A DNA stretch of 8,041 nucleotides from positions 1-8,041 of the forward strand of contig JAEYWW010000143.1 in the NCBI GenBank assembly GCA_023428805.1. Reading direction: 5' to 3'. Shown piece by piece: positions 5,284 to 8,041 of the stretch. The notes under the pieces were generated by a model. That model was not told where the DNA came from and made no database searches. It saw only the letters and a list, made by a program, of their open reading frames with translations. Source of the DNA: Armatimonadota bacterium (lineage in GTDB: Bacteria; Armatimonadota; Fimbriimonadia; Fimbriimonadales; Fimbriimonadaceae). How positions within the stretch are numbered: position 1 is the stretch's first letter; every line of letters begins with the position of its first letter. The position numbers and the translations under genes were made by a program.

Positions 5284-6645
5284 ATGCTCTCCATCACCTG
5301 CCGGCATGAGCCGGCGACGGATTTCGGGTATCTGCTTCACAAGAACCCGAATCGAAACCATCAGGTCGAACTCTCCTTCGGCGATGCCTGGTGCGTATTC
5401 CCGCACGCCGATGAACACGAATGCACGGCGGCGGTGCTGCTCGACATCGATCCGGTCAAGCTGGTGCGCGGACAGGCGTCTTCGATCGGGCAGTATGTGA
5501 ACGACCGCCCATTCACGGCCAACTCTCTGCTCTGCACCGCCTTGTCGAAGCTCTTCGGAACCGCGATGACCGGACGATGCAAAGACAAGCCTGAACTGGC
5601 GGCGATTCCCCTGCCCTTCGAAGTCGAAATCCCAGTCATCCACATTCCTGGCGGCATCGAACGCGCCCAGGCCCTTTTCAATCCGCTTGGCTACGATGTT
5701 GAGGCCGAATCGATCCCCTTGGATGAGCAATTCCCCGAATGGGGTGCGAGCCCCTATTTCACCCTGCGGTTGAAGAAGCTTGAAACGCTTCAAACCCTGC
5801 TGTCCCACCTTGTGGTTCTGATTGCATCGCTCGATTCAAGGAAGCACTATTACGTCGATGAAGATGAGATCGACAAGCTCATCCGGCGCGGAGGCGGATG
5901 GCTGGAGAGCCATCCCGAAAAACCCTGGATCGTGCGCCGATATCTGCGGAGCAAAGAGAGCCTCACCCGCCTCGCCTTGGAGCGATTGAAGGATGTGGAG
6001 CAGGAAGTCGTCGAGGAAACGGCGGAACCCGAAGTGGAGGAATTCAAGCCGAGCCTGCACCGCCAGAGGCATGACGCGGTCCTCGAACAGGTCCGAGCAC
6101 GCGCGTGCAAAAGTGTGGTGGACCTCGGATGCGGCGAAGGAAAATTGATCCAGCAGCTCATCAAGGTGAGGGGACTTGAGCGAATCCTCGGGATGGACGT
6201 GAGCTGGATTTCTCTGGAAAGGGCCACGCGCCGCCTTCGACTGGACGACCTCGCTCCCAAGGCTCGGGAGCGGGTGAACCTCATCCACGGCTCTCTGCTC
6301 TATCGAGACCACCGATTGGAAGGATTCGACCTCGGCGCGGTGGTCGAGGTCATCGAGCACTTGGATGAGCCAAGATTGGCCGCCTTCGAGCGGGTTGTGT
6401 TTGAGCACGCAAGGCCGAAATGCGTGCTGGTCACCACTCCCAACAAGGAGTACAACGCGGTCTACGGGATGGAGGACGACCACACCCGCCATGCCGATCA
6501 CCGCTTTGAGTGGACGCGGATCGAGTTCGATGCCTGGTGTCAGCGGGTCGCCACTACGCATGGTTACTCGGTGACTATTCAACCAATTGGTGAAATCCAC
6601 CCCGAGCTCGGGGCATCCAGCCAGATGGGGGTTTTCGAGCGATGA
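5284..6645 (+). CDS. hen1: Hen1, RNA 3'-terminal ribose 2'-O-methyltransferase
   Basis: Predicted 453 aa, close to the usual length of bacterial Hen1. The N-terminal half (about 1-235) is the bacterial Hen1 N-domain, beginning MLSITCRHEPATDFGYLLHK and including CTAAVLLDIDPVKLVRG; in characterised pairs this domain binds and activates the Pnkp ligase. An acidic linker (about 239-253) leads to a SAM-dependent methyltransferase: VVDLGCGEG (278-286) for SAM, VVEVIEHLDEPRL carrying the metal ligands E355, E358 and H359, TTPNKEYN, and H406 in DHRFEWTR as the expected fourth ligand. It adds a 2'-O-methyl group to the 3' end at an RNA break before sealing, so that the same site cannot be cut again. 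The start at 5284 matches the family N-terminus exactly, with AGGA 10 nt before it. Its TGA overlaps the pnkp ATG. Confidence 0.96.
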   Translation: MLSITCRHEPATDFGYLLHKNPNRNHQVELSFGDAWCVFPHADEHECTAAVLLDIDPVKLVRGQASSIGQYVNDRPFTANSLLCTALSKLFGTAMTGRCKDKPELAAIPLPFEVEIPVIHIPGGIERAQALFNPLGYDVEAESIPLDEQFPEWGASPYFTLRLKKLETLQTLLSHLVVLIASLDSRKHYYVDEDEIDKLIRRGGGWLESHPEKPWIVRRYLRSKESLTRLALERLKDVEQEVVEETAEPEVEEFKPSLHRQRHDAVLEQVRARACKSVVDLGCGEGKLIQQLIKVRGLERILGMDVSWISLERATRRLRLDDLAPKARERVNLIHGSLLYRDHRLEGFDLGAVVEVIEHLDEPRLAAFERVVFEHARPKCVLVTTPNKEYNAVYGMEDDHTRHADHRFEWTRIEFDAWCQRVATTHGYSVTIQPIGEIHPELGASSQMGVFER

Positions 6646-8041
6646 GAATTGAGATCCCGGAACTCAGCTTCGTGGTGCTGATCGGCGTGTCCGGCTCAGG
6701 CAAATCCAGCTTTGGCCGGAAGTTTTTCCTGCCGACTGAGGTTGTGTCGAGCGACGGATGCCGCGGGCTTGTGGCAGACGATGAAAACGATCAGAGTGCG
6801 ACCAAAGAAGCGTTTGACCTCGCGCACCATCTCTGCCGTTTGCGCTTGAAGCGCGGAAAGCTGACCGTGATGGATGCCACCAACGTCCAGAAGGAATCGC
6901 GACGCCCGCTCGTCGAAATTGCCCGCGAGAACTACGTCCTCCCGGTCGCCATCGTGATCGACACGCCGGAATCAATCTGCCGCGAGCGAAATGCACTGCG
7001 GGAAGACCGCCAGTTCGGCTCCCACGTCATCCGCAATCAATCCCGCGAACTTCGGCGGTCAATGTACGGACTGCGAAGGGAGGGCTTCCGTTACGTTTAT
7101 ACGCTCAAGCCTTCAGACCTCGAAGACCTGGAGATCGTCCGCACCAAAATCTGGTCGGACCGGCGTGAAGAGCAAGGACCGTTCGACATCATCGGCGACG
7201 TCCACGGATGCCATCGCGAGTTGATTTCGCTCTTGAAAGAGCTCGGCTATGAAGTCGATGAGCACCAGGCCACGCCGCCCGAAGGTCGCCGCGCGATCTT
7301 CGTCGGGGACTTGGTGGACCGCGGACCGGATTCGGTTTCGGTGCTGAGGCTGGTGAAGAACATGGTGGAGGCAGGCCATGCGTTCTGCGTCCCTGGCAAC
7401 CACGATGATCGTCTGGCACGAGCCCTCAAAGGCAACGCCGTCAAGCTCACGCATGGCCTGCAAGAGACTATGGAGCAGCTTGCGGGCGAGTCGGAGGAAT
7501 TCCGGGAAGACATTCGCAAGTTCCTGGAAAGCCTCGTCAGCCATCTCGTGCTGGACGGAGGTCGCCTGGTCGTGGCCCATGCGGGCATGCGCCAGGAGAT
7601 GCAGGGCCGCGCCTCATCGCGCGTCCGCGACTTCGCGCTCTATGGTGAAACCACAGGCGAATCCGACGAATTCGGTCTGCCGATTCGATACAACTGGGCC
7701 GCTGAATATCGCGGTGAATCCACTGTCGTCTACGGCCACACCCCTGTTCTGACTCCCGAGTGGCTTAATCGCACCCTCTGCATCGACACGGGATGCGCCT
7801 TCGGCGGGAAACTGACCGCTCTTCAATGGCCGGAAAAGCAGCTTGTATCCGTGCCCGCCGAACAGGTCTATGCCGAACCAATCCGCCCCCTGGCAGGTTC
7901 CGCGGCAACTTTGCCGAACGATGACCTGCTCGACATCTCCGACGTGCAGGGACGCAGGCATATCCAGACCCGCTTTGGAGGCATGGTGATTGTCGCGGAG
8001 GAATACGCCACCGCCGCGCTGGAGGTGATGAGCCGCTTCGC
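6642..8041 (+). CDS. pnkp: Pnkp, polynucleotide kinase-phosphatase-ligase (C-terminus outside window)
   Basis: 466 codons are in the window, read directly in frame from the ATG at 6642. Residues about 8-170 are the 5'-OH polynucleotide kinase: P-loop GVSGSGKSS (K21, S22) and SSDGCRGLV (D38, R41), at the same numbering as the catalytic residues known in Clostridium thermocellum Pnkp. Residues about 181-385 are a metallophosphoesterase that removes 2',3'-cyclic phosphate or 3'-phosphate: GDVHG (D186, H188), GDLVDRG (D223), GNHDD (N253, H254), AHAG (H313) and YGHTP (H366). The last part, with VQGRRHIQTRFGG and AALEVMSRF, is the usual lead into the nucleotidyltransferase (ligase) domain; full proteins are about 850 aa, so the ligase lies beyond the edge. 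It overlaps hen1 by ATGA, indicating one transcript and coupled translation. Pnkp and Hen1 form a complex that repairs broken RNA. Confidence 0.96.
   Translation, partial: MRIEIPELSFVVLIGVSGSGKSSFGRKFFLPTEVVSSDGCRGLVADDENDQSATKEAFDLAHHLCRLRLKRGKLTVMDATNVQKESRRPLVEIARENYVLPVAIVIDTPESICRERNALREDRQFGSHVIRNQSRELRRSMYGLRREGFRYVYTLKPSDLEDLEIVRTKIWSDRREEQGPFDIIGDVHGCHRELISLLKELGYEVDEHQATPPEGRRAIFVGDLVDRGPDSVSVLRLVKNMVEAGHAFCVPGNHDDRLARALKGNAVKLTHGLQETMEQLAGESEEFREDIRKFLESLVSHLVLDGGRLVVAHAGMRQEMQGRASSRVRDFALYGETTGESDEFGLPIRYNWAAEYRGESTVVYGHTPVLTPEWLNRTLCIDTGCAFGGKLTALQWPEKQLVSVPAEQVYAEPIRPLAGSAATLPNDDLLDISDVQGRRHIQTRFGGMVIVAEEYATAALEVMSRF

Noticed and set aside
5836..6600. 254-codon minus-strand open frame
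   Set aside because: It is antisense to the methyltransferase half of hen1, whose catalytic motifs are intact.

Overview
The window looks like a chromosomal stretch of a moderately GC-rich bacterium. It is densely packed, with short gaps, overlapping stop and start codons, alternative starts (GTG, TTG) and no sign of phage or transposon genes. The lineage cannot be fixed from the sequence alone. Gene content and small intergenic repeats would fit a Verrucomicrobiota-type genome, but that is an inference of low certainty.

Left part (1-3069, minus strand): a tightly coupled four-gene operon. In transcription order it holds an inositol-monophosphatase-family phosphatase (HisN-like), ruvX/yqgF, mltG (endolytic murein transglycosylase), and a gene running off the left edge that joins a YqeG-type HAD phosphatase to a GtrA-type membrane domain. 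Each junction overlaps by 4-8 bases, so translational coupling is likely.

Middle (3070-5025): a regulatory gap with a dispersed 32-nt repeat and a perfect 8-bp inverted repeat precedes a DoxX-family membrane protein gene on the plus strand. Next comes a complete minus-strand tRNA-His(GTG) gene with encoded G-1, C73 and CCA, and with a consensus TATAAT box directly upstream. It is divergent from tyrS, whose product lacks both histidines of the usual HIGH motif (TLGW) and has KMSQS instead of KMSKS.

Right part (5026-8041, plus strand): after a 258-nt gap holding two hairpins and the second copy of the 32-nt repeat lies a bacterial RNA-repair cassette. hen1 (RNA 3'-terminal ribose 2'-O-methyltransferase with the ligase-activating N-terminal domain) overlaps by ATGA with pnkp (polynucleotide kinase-phosphatase-ligase). 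The kinase and phosphatase domains and the lead-in to the ligase domain of pnkp are inside the window; the rest runs off the right edge. Together the two proteins are expected to heal, mark and seal RNAs cut by ribotoxins. This cassette is the most distinctive system here. It is a known family rather than a new one.
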